Assembly: GCF_001679005.1 (NCBI RefSeq)
Contig: NZ_LXTW01000012.1
Span: forward strand, 205,116-269,115
From: Moraxella nonliquefaciens
GTDB lineage: Bacteria > Pseudomonadota > Gammaproteobacteria > Pseudomonadales > Moraxellaceae
Direction of reading: 5' to 3'
Length of the DNA stretch: 64,000 nt
A program made the position numbers and the translations under genes. Position 1 is the stretch's first letter; every line of letters begins with the position of its first letter. A model generated the notes under the pieces. It was given only the letters and a program-made list of their open reading frames with translations, made no database searches and was not told the origin of the DNA. Below are positions 15,968-24,824 of the stretch, one piece after another.

Positions 15968-17482
15968 ATGCGTTACGCCAATCCCAATACAGACGGCTCA
16001 AAAGTCAATTTCAAATCCCAATACGAAAACTTCATCGGTGGCGAATGGGTTGCCCCTGTCAAAGGCGAGTATTTTGATGACATTTCACCTGTGGACGGTA
16101 AAGTGTTCACCAAAGTAGCAGATTCTACAAGCGAAGATGTTGAGCTTGCCCTAGACGCTGCCCACAAAGCCAAAGATGCTTGGGCTAAGACATCGCCCAT
16201 GGAACGAAGCAATGTTTTATTAAAAATCGCTGACCGTTTGGATGAACATTTAGAGCTGCTTGCTGTTGCTGAGACGTGGGAGAATGGCAAACCTGTGCGT
16301 GAGACGTTGGAGGCGGACATTCCACTTGCCATTGACCATTTTCGTTATTTTGCAGGTTGTATCAGAGTCCAAGAGGGTGGCGTCAGTGAGATTGACCATG
16401 ATACGGTTGCTTATCATTATCACGAACCACTGGGTGTGGTTGGGCAAATCATTCCTTGGAACTTTCCCATTCTCATGGCAGCGTGGAAAATCGCCCCTGC
16501 ATTGGCAGCGGGCAACTGTATCGTGCTAAAACCTGCCGAGCAGACACCTGTGAGCATTCTTGTACTCATTGAACTCATCGAGGATATTTTACCAAAAGGT
16601 GTGCTAAATGTTGTCAATGGTGATGGCTTAAAAGTGGGCAAACCACTTGCCACAAATCCACGCATTAGCAAAATCGCCTTTACAGGTTCAACCGAGGTGG
16701 GTCAGAAGATCATGCAGTATGCAACTGAAAATATCATTCCTGTTACCTTAGAATTAGGGGGTAAATCGCCCAATGTGTTCTTTGCCGATGTTATGGATAA
16801 GGACGATGAGTTTTTGGATAAGGCGTTGGAGGGCTTTGCCATGTTCGCCCTAAACCAAGGCGAAGTCTGCACTTGTCCGTCTCGTGCGTTGGTGCATGAG
16901 AGTATCGCCGATGAGTTTATCAAGCGTGCCATTGACCGAGTCAAAAACATCAAAACAGGACATCCGCTTGATACCGAGACGATGATTGGGGCTCAGGCAA
17001 GCCAAGAACAGCAGGACAAAATCCTAAAATACATCGACATCGGTCAAAAAGAAGGGGCAGAGCTACTAACAGGTGGCGGTGAGCGTAAAGAGAACGAAGA
17101 TGGTGGATTTTATATTGAGCCGACTGTATTTAAGGGTACTAATGAAATGCAGGTGTTCCGTGATGAAATCTTTGGCCCTGTCTTGACCGTTACGACCTTT
17201 AAGGACTTTGATGAAGCTATGCAAATTGCCAATGATACCATGTACGGCTTGGGTGCAGGCGTGTGGTCTCGTGATGGCACGACCGCTTATCGTGCAGGGC
17301 GTGCGATACAGGCAGGACGTGTGTGGACAAACTGCTATCACATCTATCCTGCCCACGCTGCCTTTGGTGGCTACAAAAAATCAGGGATTGGGCGTGAAAA
17401 CCACAAGATGATGTTAAGCCATTATCAGCAAACCAAAAACCTGTTGGTGAGCTATTCACCCAAGACAGCCGGACTTTTTTAA
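15968..17482 (+). CDS. aldB: NAD(P)-dependent aldehyde dehydrogenase (AldB/ExaC type)
   Basis: Oxidises acetaldehyde or related aldehydes to acids. 504 aa from the ATG at 15968, which follows AAGGAAATCTCT; the longer frame is rejected. The sequence tracks E. coli AldB closely: YENFIGGEWVAP, GQIIPWNFP, FTGSTEVG, ELGGKSPNVFFADVMD with the general-base Glu near 262, NQGEVCTCPSR with the nucleophilic Cys near 301, EIFGPVL, and the C-terminal QQTKNLLVSYS. NAD versus NADP preference cannot be read from sequence alone. Monocistronic with a strong terminator. Confidence 0.95.
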   Translation: MRYANPNTDGSKVNFKSQYENFIGGEWVAPVKGEYFDDISPVDGKVFTKVADSTSEDVELALDAAHKAKDAWAKTSPMERSNVLLKIADRLDEHLELLAVAETWENGKPVRETLEADIPLAIDHFRYFAGCIRVQEGGVSEIDHDTVAYHYHEPLGVVGQIIPWNFPILMAAWKIAPALAAGNCIVLKPAEQTPVSILVLIELIEDILPKGVLNVVNGDGLKVGKPLATNPRISKIAFTGSTEVGQKIMQYATENIIPVTLELGGKSPNVFFADVMDKDDEFLDKALEGFAMFALNQGEVCTCPSRALVHESIADEFIKRAIDRVKNIKTGHPLDTETMIGAQASQEQQDKILKYIDIGQKEGAELLTGGGERKENEDGGFYIEPTVFKGTNEMQVFRDEIFGPVLTVTTFKDFDEAMQIANDTMYGLGAGVWSRDGTTAYRAGRAIQAGRVWTNCYHIYPAHAAFGGYKKSGIGRENHKMMLSHYQQTKNLLVSYSPKTAGLF

Positions 17483-17515
17483 TTTTTAGCCTTTAATGTA
17501 ACTGCCTTTACCTTT

Positions 17516-17547
17516 AAAAAACAGACAATATGTATTGTCTGTTTTTA
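17516..17547 (+). terminator. Terminator of aldB
   Basis: ACAGACAATA (17521-17530) pairs with TATTGTCTGT (17533-17542), extended by flanking A and T runs and followed by TTTTATTT. It lies 38 bp past the stop. Confidence 0.85.
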
Positions 17548-17678
17548 TTTTAAAATAACGGCCCAAAATGTGGTTCATGATTTTGATGCACTCACTGTAC
17601 CCAAGCACATCAGAGCAATCTTGTGGTCTTATTATCATGTTGATATGTGTGCCATTTGGGCATTGAGTTAAATCATCT

Positions 17679-18284
17679 CTAAAAAGTAGGGCTTAACAGG
17701 GCATTTATAAAATGTAGTATGATGGTAGGTTTGATGATGATGGTGGCAATCACGCCAAACGCCGCTCCTGATAAATGAGCAAGGTGGTTAATCCGTCCTG
17801 TGCCACGTCTGTCTGCCCAAATGCTATAACCGACATAACCAATGGCAAAAATAATGGCAGGAATGGGTATAAAGAACAGATAAATGACCTGCCATGGTGC
17901 AAGCAGAATGAAGGCGAACAGTATGGCTGATACACCGCCTGATGCCCCAAGGCTGGTAAAGCGTGGGTTGTTTTTATGGCGAATATAGTCAGGGATACTT
18001 GATGCAATGATGGCAAGCACATAAAAACCCACAAAACCTAATGCTCCTAGCTCATGGATATAAAACCGCTCCATGGTTCGCCCAAAAAAGTACAGCGTAA
18101 TCATGTTAAAAAGCAGGTGCATGCCATCACCATGGACAAAACCACTGGTCAAAAAACGGTCATATTGTTTATGGCGAGCGATACAGATGGGGTCAAAGAC
18201 GAGCCTGCCGAGAAAAGTTTTGTTTTGCCAGGCCATAAGACTGACAGCGACAGTAATAATGATGATGACGGTGGTATGATTCAT
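17679..18284 (-). CDS. Rhomboid-family intramembrane serine protease
   Basis: 201 aa with about six transmembrane helices. The rhomboid signature is complete. The GxSG-type motif LGASGGVSA carries the nucleophilic Ser near residue 114, and the helix HLAHLSGAAFG carries the catalytic His near 166. GDGMHLLFNMITLYFFGRTME is the family loop 1 and His region. Substrates are unknown. It is preceded by icd on the same strand with a terminator between them. Confidence 0.9.
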   Translation of the reverse strand: MNHTTVIIIITVAVSLMAWQNKTFLGRLVFDPICIARHKQYDRFLTSGFVHGDGMHLLFNMITLYFFGRTMERFYIHELGALGFVGFYVLAIIASSIPDYIRHKNNPRFTSLGASGGVSAILFAFILLAPWQVIYLFFIPIPAIIFAIGYVGYSIWADRRGTGRINHLAHLSGAAFGVIATIIIKPTIILHFINALLSPTF

Positions 18285-18376
18285 GATAAGTAACGCTGAT
18301 AATGATGAGAAAATGATGTCAGTATATCAAATCCACACAAAGGTGCAAGTATCATGAATGTCTTTATGACAAATAA

Positions 18377-18401
18377 AAATGCCATCACTGGGATGGCATT
18401 T
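18377..18401 (-). terminator. Terminator of icd
   Basis: AAATGCCATC and GATGGCATTT form a 10-bp stem around a 5-nt loop. On the minus strand the sequence ends in a T-rich tract, 33 bp past the icd stop. Confidence 0.85.
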
Positions 18402-18433
18402 TTAATATCAGGGTTAATATCAGGGCATCTAAG

Positions 18434-20659
18434 TTAGCCTAATTTGGCGATGATGCTGTTAAAGGTTGCACTCGGACGCATGGCTTTATCAAGCAACTCA
18501 CGGTTGGCAAAGTAATAACCCTCGGTCTCAACCGCCTGCCCTTGCACACCGTTTAGCTCATTTACGATGGTTATTTCTTGTTCGTCCAATGCTTTGGCGA
18601 TGGGAGCGAACTCATCAGCCAAGTCTTTGTCCTCATCTTGTGTGGCAAGTGCTGTGGCCCAGTATTTGGCAAGATAAAAATGACTGCCACGGTTGTCAAT
18701 AGAGCCAAGTTTACGTTGTGGCGACTTATCATTCATAAGCAACGCTTCGGTTGCCTTGTCTAGGGTGGTTGCTAAAATTTGGGCTTTGGTGTTGTTTTCA
18801 CGTTCAGCAAGATGTTCAAGTGATACCGCTAATGCCAAGAACTCACCCAAGCTGTCCCAGCGTAGATAGTTTTCTTTGTTAAACTGCTGAACATGTTTGG
18901 GGGCAGAACCGCCTGCACCTGTTTCAAACATGCCACCGCCATTCATAAGTGGCACAATAGAGAGCATTTTGGCAGAGGTACCAAGTTCTAAAATGGGGAA
19001 TAGGTCGGTTAGATAATCACGCATGACGTTACCCGTTACGCTGATGGTATCTTCACCGTTTTTTAGGCGATTTAACGTGAAGTTGGTGGCTTCAACCAAT
19101 GGCATGATGTGGATTTGTAGTCCATCGGTATTAAGTTCATCAAGATAGGTGTTGACTTTTTTGATAATATTGGCATCATGAGCACGGTTTTCGTCCAGCC
19201 AAAACACCGCAGGCATCTTAGAGAGTCTGGCACGTTTGACCGCCAAACTGACCCAGTCTTTGATGGGAGCATCTTTGGTTTGACAGGCACGCCAAATGTC
19301 GCCCTCTTCTACATTGTGTGATAACAGTATGTTGTCATTTTCATCAATGACCTCTACTTTGCCGTCCGCTTCAATCTCAAAGGTCTTATCATGCGAGCCG
19401 TATTCTTCTGCTTTTTGAGCCATCAGACCAACATTTGGCACAGTACCCATGGTTGTAGGGTCAAACGCACCATTTGCCTTACAAAACTCAACGGTGGCGT
19501 GGTACAGTGGTGCATAAGTGCTGTCAGGGATGATGATTTTGGTGTCTTGCTGTTTACCGTCCTTGTTCCACATTTGACCTGATGCACGCACCATGGCAGG
19601 GATGGAGGCGTCAATGATAACGTCGCTGGGAACATGCAGATTGGTAATGCCTTTATCACTGTCTACCATTGCAACATCAGGATTATTGGCATAGGTGTCG
19701 GCGATTAGGGCTTCTATCTTTGTTTTGGTGTTGGCATCTAGCTTATCAAGGTTGGCAAGTAAGTTACCAAAACCGTTATTGACATTCACCCCAATATCAT
19801 GAAGTTCTTTGCCATATTTATCAAAGACAGGCTTAAAAAATGATTTGACCGCATGACCAAAGATGATGGGGTCTGAGACTTTCATCATGGTAGCTTTCAT
19901 GTGTAGGCTGTATAGTACGCCTTTTTCTTTGGCATCTTTGACTTGTTCATCTAAAAAATCAACCAAGGCCTTTTTGCTCATAAAAGTGGCATCTAGGATT
20001 TCGCCCGCTTTTAGAGTCAGTGGCTTGCGTAGTGCTTTGCTGTTGCCATTTTTGTCGGTAAAAATGATGGAGACAGTGGTAGCATGTGGCATGATGACCG
20101 ATTTTTCATTGGCAAAAAAATCATGACCGTTCATGGTGGCGACATGGGTTTTGCTGTCAGCTGACCATGCTCCCATGCTGTGTGGGTGTTTTTTGGCAAA
20201 GTTTTTGACTGCTTTGGGTGCACGGCGGTCGGAGTTACCTTCACGCAAAACAGGATTGACCGCTGAACCTTTGATGCGATCATAACGAGCTTGAATATCA
20301 CGCTCTTTGTCATCTTTGGGGTTGGTAGGATAGTCAGGCACACCATAGCCATCATCTTGTAGTTCTTTGATGGTTGCCAAAAGCTGAGGCATGGATGCTG
20401 AGATGTTGGGCAGTTTGATGACGTTGGCGTGTGGCTGGGTAACGAGTTTGCCAAGTTTGGCAAGTGCGTCAGGTTGGCGTTGCTCTTCTTTTAAAAATTC
20501 GGGGAATTGAGATAAGATACGGCTTGCCAAAGAGATGTCGCTGGTGGTAATGTCAATGCCTGAGCTTTTGGTAAAGGCCTGAATGATTGGCAGTAAAGAG
20601 TGCGTGGCAAGGGCTGGGGCTTCATCGGTATAGGTGTAGACAATGGTTGGTTTTGACAT
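18434..20659 (-). CDS. icd: Monomeric NADP-dependent isocitrate dehydrogenase
   Basis: Converts isocitrate to 2-oxoglutarate and CO2 with NADP in the TCA cycle. 741 aa from MSKPTIVYTYTDEAPALAT at 20659, the typical start and length of the monomeric family. GGAG lies just upstream, so the 20707 extension is rejected. Family blocks are visible: ISLASRILSQFPEFL, LPNISASMPQLLATIKELQ, EGNSDRRAPKAVKNFAKKHPHSMG, FFANEKSVI, VNVNNGFGNLLANLD, and ETGAGGSAPKHVQQ. This enzyme is unrelated in chain organisation to dimeric Icd and is common in Moraxellaceae. Confidence 0.97.
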   Translation of the reverse strand: MSKPTIVYTYTDEAPALATHSLLPIIQAFTKSSGIDITTSDISLASRILSQFPEFLKEEQRQPDALAKLGKLVTQPHANVIKLPNISASMPQLLATIKELQDDGYGVPDYPTNPKDDKERDIQARYDRIKGSAVNPVLREGNSDRRAPKAVKNFAKKHPHSMGAWSADSKTHVATMNGHDFFANEKSVIMPHATTVSIIFTDKNGNSKALRKPLTLKAGEILDATFMSKKALVDFLDEQVKDAKEKGVLYSLHMKATMMKVSDPIIFGHAVKSFFKPVFDKYGKELHDIGVNVNNGFGNLLANLDKLDANTKTKIEALIADTYANNPDVAMVDSDKGITNLHVPSDVIIDASIPAMVRASGQMWNKDGKQQDTKIIIPDSTYAPLYHATVEFCKANGAFDPTTMGTVPNVGLMAQKAEEYGSHDKTFEIEADGKVEVIDENDNILLSHNVEEGDIWRACQTKDAPIKDWVSLAVKRARLSKMPAVFWLDENRAHDANIIKKVNTYLDELNTDGLQIHIMPLVEATNFTLNRLKNGEDTISVTGNVMRDYLTDLFPILELGTSAKMLSIVPLMNGGGMFETGAGGSAPKHVQQFNKENYLRWDSLGEFLALAVSLEHLAERENNTKAQILATTLDKATEALLMNDKSPQRKLGSIDNRGSHFYLAKYWATALATQDEDKDLADEFAPIAKALDEQEITIVNELNGVQGQAVETEGYYFANRELLDKAMRPSATFNSIIAKLG

Positions 20660-20913
20660 AAAAACTCCGAGTTCGTCATGGATGGTGAGTGCAAGTTCGC
20701 TTTGCAAGTGGATGTTTTATTTTGGGTCTAATTTTGGGTGCAATCATTCGCATATAACCCAAAACTTGTACTTATTATGCCATATTTTTACCAATTTTCC
20801 TAACTTTTTTGAAAGCCTTGTCCGATGAAAAACGCTTGCTAATGTCAGACTTAGTCCACTTTACGGATTTTATAGAGCTTTTTAGCGTACTTTTTAGATT
20901 GTCCATAATTTTA

Positions 20914-20950
20914 AACCACAAGCATCACATATGTCATGACACTCGTGGTT
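20914..20950. terminator. Possible hairpin terminator between CZB gene and icd
   Basis: AACCACAAG (20914-20922) can pair with CTCGTGGTT (20942-20950) with one mismatch around a 19-nt loop. It lies 26 bp beyond the CZB stop. T tracts are weak on the minus strand, so function is uncertain. Confidence 0.4.
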
Positions 20951-20975
20951 TTTGGGGATTTATTTAAAAAGCATT

Positions 20976-21365
20976 TTAAGAGGTGCTGGCATCTTTTTTC
21001 AACTGGTGTAATGACAGTGCAATGTCAGTACTGATTTCAGAATATTGTGAACCTGAACCAATCATTTCTTTGGCTTTGTCAAAATTTTTTCTATTGATTT
21101 CTTTTGCTACTTTACCGATTTCTTTGTGAAATTCTGCATGTTTTTGTTTGCAGTGGTGATAACTTTCAAGACCAGTCAAGGCGTTTACGTTAGCTTCATC
21201 ATGAAGCCAAACACCTAAGACACATAAATCATCACGAGACACTTTGGCTTCATCTAAGGTCTCTTCATTACCAATGGCTTCTCTTAATTTTCCTTTCCAG
21301 TCTGCATGAGCTTTTAATGCTGCACTAAAATCTAGAGGTTGAATGGTTGTATTGGGATTACTCAT
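20976..21365 (-). CDS. Stand-alone CZB (chemoreceptor zinc-binding) domain protein
   Basis: 129 aa that is essentially one CZB domain, normally found at the C terminus of chemoreceptors or diguanylate cyclases. The zinc signature is complete. His20 and Trp23 give the HxxW, then Cys48 in CVLGVWL gives the CxLGxW motif. His76 and His80 in HAEFH give HxxxH. The C-terminal helix GSGSQYSEISTDIALSLHQL matches domain endings. A zinc- or redox-sensing signalling role is inferred. A possible promoter has TTGACA at 21415-21410 on the minus strand with a poor -10, and a G10 tract sits about 70 bp further upstream. Confidence 0.88.
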   Translation of the reverse strand: MSNPNTTIQPLDFSAALKAHADWKGKLREAIGNEETLDEAKVSRDDLCVLGVWLHDEANVNALTGLESYHHCKQKHAEFHKEIGKVAKEINRKNFDKAKEMIGSGSQYSEISTDIALSLHQLKKDASTS

Positions 21366-21482
21366 GGATAAATGTCCTAATTAAAATAACAAGGTTGATT
21401 TGCTTGATTTGTCAATATTTATTAATAAAATTTTACTCAAAGTAAAAAGAATTAACAAACCTTTGTTATTTTATCAAATTAA

Positions 21483-21492
21483 GGGGGGGGGG
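21483..21492. repeat. Ten-residue poly-G tract in divergent promoter region
   Basis: A G10 run (minus strand C10) in the 397-bp gap between the divergent CZB and ackA genes. It is not inside any gene. Plus-strand TTATCA and TATTCT flank it about 20 bp apart, so its length could alter promoter spacing. Confidence 0.95.
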
Positions 21493-21526
21493 TCAATATT
21501 CTATGGTTAAAAAATTCTGTTTTGTG

Positions 21527-21554
21527 TTTACAAATCATGGTTTACAAATCATGG
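21527..21554. repeat. 14-bp direct repeat, two copies, upstream of ackA
   Basis: TTTACAAATCATGG occurs twice in tandem (21527-21540, 21541-21554), 35 bp from the G10 tract. No known binding motif is recognised. The rest of the 21366-21762 gap shows no gene. Confidence 0.8.
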
Positions 21555-21762
21555 TCTGCATTTATACCGTATGGTTGGTGGGATTTATAAAATTGATGGA
21601 TGACGCTTTTTGGGTGTTGATTTGTGGGAGCGTCCTTTGTCTGTGAGTTTTGTGCTTAGGCTTGATGATAAGCCATGTTTTGGTTGGTTCATGCCTTTTG
21701 TCAAAGTTAATTTTGTGTGTTATAATTACCGCCGTATCTTTTTTATTTTCATAGGAAAATCC

Positions 21763-22950
21763 ATGTCCCTAACCAACCCCACCTTAGTATTAAATTGTGG
21801 CTCATCATCCATCAAATATGCCTTGATTGGCGAAGATGGTAACAGTCGTATTGAAGGTCTTGCCGAAGCTTTGGGTAATGCTGATGCTCGCATCAAACAC
21901 AAAAACCTAGACGGTTCAAAAGTGGAGATTGATATCCCAAATTCAGGGGCTCATACCGAAGCCTTGCAAATTATCCTAGGCGAGCTGATTGCTGAGCATA
22001 AGCCTGTGGCGGTGGGTCATCGTGTGGTGCACGGTGGCGACAAATTCAAATCAGCGACCGTCATTACCCCTGAGGTATTGGCGACCATTGAAGAGCTGGC
22101 AAACCTTGCTCCACTGCACAACCCTGCCAATGCTGCTGGCATCAAAGCGATTAACGCCATTTATCCTAACTTGCCTCAGGTGGCGATTTTTGATACAGCA
22201 TTTCACCAAACCATGCCTGACCATGCTTACCGCTATGCCATCCCCAAAGAGTTATACACTAAGCACCAAATCCGCCGTTATGGCTTTCACGGCACATCGC
22301 ATAATTACGTCTCAAACCGTGCCAATGCGTTAAGCGGTCAAGAGGGTAAAACAGGTTGGCTTGTGGCTCATCTGGGTAATGGCTGTTCAGCGACAGCGGT
22401 ATATGATGGTCAAAGCCTTGACACATCAATGGGTCTAACTCCGTTAGAGGGTTTGATGATGGGTACTCGTTCAGGTGATATTGACCCAAGCATTCATCTG
22501 CATTTGCACCGTACTTTGGGGCTGTCTATCCAAGAGATTGACACTTTGCTAAACAAAAAGAGCGGTCTTTTGGGGGTCTCTGGTATCTCTAACGACATGC
22601 GTTTGTTAGAACAAGCTGACAAAGAGGGTAATACTGATGCCACGCTTGCCCTTGATATGTTTGCTTACCGTGTTGCCAAATATCTGCTTAGCTTGACCGC
22701 AGGCTTGCCAGTATTGACAGGCATTGCTTTTACAGGTGGCGTTGGTGAAAATGGTGCAGACATGCGTGCTAAGATTGTCGGTTACCTAAAACATTTGGGC
22801 GTACAAATTGATGCCGATAAGAATGCTGAGCTGTTCCGTGGAGCGGAGGGCAGTTTTCATGCCAAGGATTCTGCTGTTCAGTTGTGGGTCATCCCAACCG
22901 ATGAAGAGTTTCAAATCATGAGCGAGTCTCGTGCGGTGTTGGGACTATAA
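21763..22950 (+). CDS. ackA: Acetate kinase
   Basis: Interconverts acetate plus ATP with acetyl phosphate plus ADP; partner of the pta gene immediately downstream. 395 aa from ATG 21763, preceded by AGGAAAATCC; the frame extending to 21610 lacks a start signal. ASKHA-fold signatures are visible: LVLNCGSSSIKYALI at the N terminus, VGHRVVHGGDKF, RRYGFHGTSHNYV, HLGNGCSATAV, the MGLTPLEGLMMGTRSGDIDP block and FTGGVGENG. Length is normal. Confidence 0.98.
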   Translation: MSLTNPTLVLNCGSSSIKYALIGEDGNSRIEGLAEALGNADARIKHKNLDGSKVEIDIPNSGAHTEALQIILGELIAEHKPVAVGHRVVHGGDKFKSATVITPEVLATIEELANLAPLHNPANAAGIKAINAIYPNLPQVAIFDTAFHQTMPDHAYRYAIPKELYTKHQIRRYGFHGTSHNYVSNRANALSGQEGKTGWLVAHLGNGCSATAVYDGQSLDTSMGLTPLEGLMMGTRSGDIDPSIHLHLHRTLGLSIQEIDTLLNKKSGLLGVSGISNDMRLLEQADKEGNTDATLALDMFAYRVAKYLLSLTAGLPVLTGIAFTGGVGENGADMRAKIVGYLKHLGVQIDADKNAELFRGAEGSFHAKDSAVQLWVIPTDEEFQIMSESRAVLGL

Positions 22951-22971
22951 AAAACAACAAAAACAAATAAT

Positions 22972-22997
22972 AAAAGTCAGATTTGGGTCTGACTTTT
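22972..22997 (+). terminator. Hairpin terminator between ackA and pta
   Basis: AAAAGTCAGA and TCTGACTTTT form a 10-bp stem with a 6-nt loop and a T-rich end. It would limit read-through from ackA into pta, giving unequal expression of the two enzymes. Confidence 0.8.
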
Positions 22998-23059
22998 CTT
23001 TAAAATTTGATTGATGACTGATTGATAAATTGATAAAAAGATAACCAAAAAGGTAACTT

Positions 23060-24520
23060 ATGAAAACATTATTACTTATCCCTACCACAAGCCAAATCAA
23101 CATGCAAACCGTGGCTCAAAATGTTGCAGATTTGACCGATGGTACAATTGTCGCCATACCAAGCCATGATGAATTGGTAAATGCCATCAGCGATAATAAC
23201 CTTGATGACCTCCTAGAAACTGTCATTGCCGAACAGTCTGCTCCTGTGAGTGTGGTGGTGGGTGTGCTTGCCGATGAGAGTCGCCCCTATGCCAACCGTG
23301 TCAACCGTGAACTGGCAACAGGTTTTGATGCAGATGTGATTTTGGTGGGTGATAATGACATACGCCTGCCTGTATTTGCATCTGTATTTGGCGGTATCAA
23401 AGGTGAACGTATTTGGGGTATCATTGGCACAGCAGAGCTGTCAGGTAAGGTGCAAGTGGTAGCACGTACTGACAAAGGTGGTCATTTATCTGAGATTGAT
23501 GGCGGTGCATTTGACAATTACAAAACGTCCGAACGCACCCAAAAGCTATCACCTTATGCCTTTCGCAATCAAGTGGTTCGTCTTGCCCAAAATGCCAAAA
23601 AACGCATTGTATTGCCAGAGGGTGATGAGCCACGCACCATTGAAGCGGCGGTAATTTGCCAAAATCGTCGTATTGCCCAGTGTGTGCTTTTGGGCGACCC
23701 TGCCAAGATTCGTGCGGTGGCAGACGAGCGTGGTGTTACCTTGCCTGATGATATTGAGATTATTGAACCGACTGGTGTCATTGAAAAATATGTCGCCCCC
23801 ATGGTAGAACGCCGTAAGGGCAAACTTGATGAAGCAGGAGCAAGACAAGCCCTGCAAGATACCGTCTACCTAGGCACGATGATGTTACAAGTGGGTGATG
23901 TGGATGGTTTGGTTTCAGGTGCGGTACACACCACGGCTGACACCATTCGCCCAGCGTTCCAGCTTATCAAGACCGCCCCAGAGTATAGCCTAGTATCTAG
24001 CGTGTTCTTTATGCTACTGCCCGAGCAAGTGGTCGTCTATGGCGACTGTGCGGTAAACCCCAACCCAACAGCAGAACAACTCGCTGAGATTGCCATTCAG
24101 TCGGCAGAGTCTGCCAAGGCATTTGGTATTGACCCCAAAGTTGCCTTGATTAGCTACTCTACCATGAATTCAGGTTCAGGCCCTGATGTGGATACAGTCA
24201 AAGGTGCGTTAGAGATTGTTCGTGAAAAAGCCCCCAAGCTAAAAGTGGATGGTCCACTACAATTTGACGCAGCATCTGTGCCAAGCGTGGGCAAACAAAA
24301 AGCACCAAATTCTGACGTGGCAGGCGATGCCAATGTGTTTATTTTTCCTGATTTGAACACAGGTAATACCACTTATAAAGCCGTACAACGTACCGCAGGC
24401 GTGATAAGTGTTGGCCCTATGCTACAAGGTCTTAATAAGCCTGTCAATGACCTCTCTCGTGGCTGTTTGGTAGATGACATTGTTTATACCATTGCTTTGA
24501 CAGCGATTCAAGCGGTCTAA
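23060..24520 (+). CDS. pta: Phosphate acetyltransferase, short form
   Basis: Converts acetyl-CoA and phosphate to acetyl phosphate, working with AckA. The C-terminal catalytic PTA domain (about residues 175-486) is intact: RIVLPEGDEPRTIEAA, DGLVSGAVHTTADTIRPAF, SSVFFMLLPEQVVVYGDCA, and MNSGSGPDVDTVKGAL. The N-terminal part is only about 160 residues. It keeps a fragment like the middle of the P-loop domain (ESRPYANRVNRELATGFDA). It lacks the usual Walker A and the DRTGG domain of the roughly 700-aa gammaproteobacterial Pta, so regulation may differ. The frame is uninterrupted. Confidence 0.95.
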   Translation: MKTLLLIPTTSQINMQTVAQNVADLTDGTIVAIPSHDELVNAISDNNLDDLLETVIAEQSAPVSVVVGVLADESRPYANRVNRELATGFDADVILVGDNDIRLPVFASVFGGIKGERIWGIIGTAELSGKVQVVARTDKGGHLSEIDGGAFDNYKTSERTQKLSPYAFRNQVVRLAQNAKKRIVLPEGDEPRTIEAAVICQNRRIAQCVLLGDPAKIRAVADERGVTLPDDIEIIEPTGVIEKYVAPMVERRKGKLDEAGARQALQDTVYLGTMMLQVGDVDGLVSGAVHTTADTIRPAFQLIKTAPEYSLVSSVFFMLLPEQVVVYGDCAVNPNPTAEQLAEIAIQSAESAKAFGIDPKVALISYSTMNSGSGPDVDTVKGALEIVREKAPKLKVDGPLQFDAASVPSVGKQKAPNSDVAGDANVFIFPDLNTGNTTYKAVQRTAGVISVGPMLQGLNKPVNDLSRGCLVDDIVYTIALTAIQAV

Positions 24521-24561
24521 ATTTGTCAAGTTTATTAAGCTTATTAAGACAAAAAACACAT

Positions 24562-24586
24562 AAAAGGGCGGTTGTTCCGCTCTTTT
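24562..24586 (+). terminator. Terminator of pta
   Basis: AAAAGGGCGG pairs with CCGCTCTTTT (one G-U) around TTGTT, followed by T residues. The remaining gap to parB (24587-24824) shows only T-rich sequence and a possible -10 TAAAAT (24780-24785). Confidence 0.88.
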
Positions 24587-24824
24587 TGCCTTTATTCTGC
24601 CTTTATTTTTGCCTTTAAAAAGAAAAATTTTGCAAAAGAAGTTAAAATTTTGGGGTGTTTCCATTTTTTATGGTGTATAAAACGATACATAAAGCTGTGG
24701 CATCAGTCATACCAAATGACTTTGGGTATTTTTATGACAAAAAGCACACTTAGCATTTAACATAAGATATTATTTGTGCTAAAATAGCTCGTTATTTTTG
24801 TAACATTGGATAAATACTGGGTAG

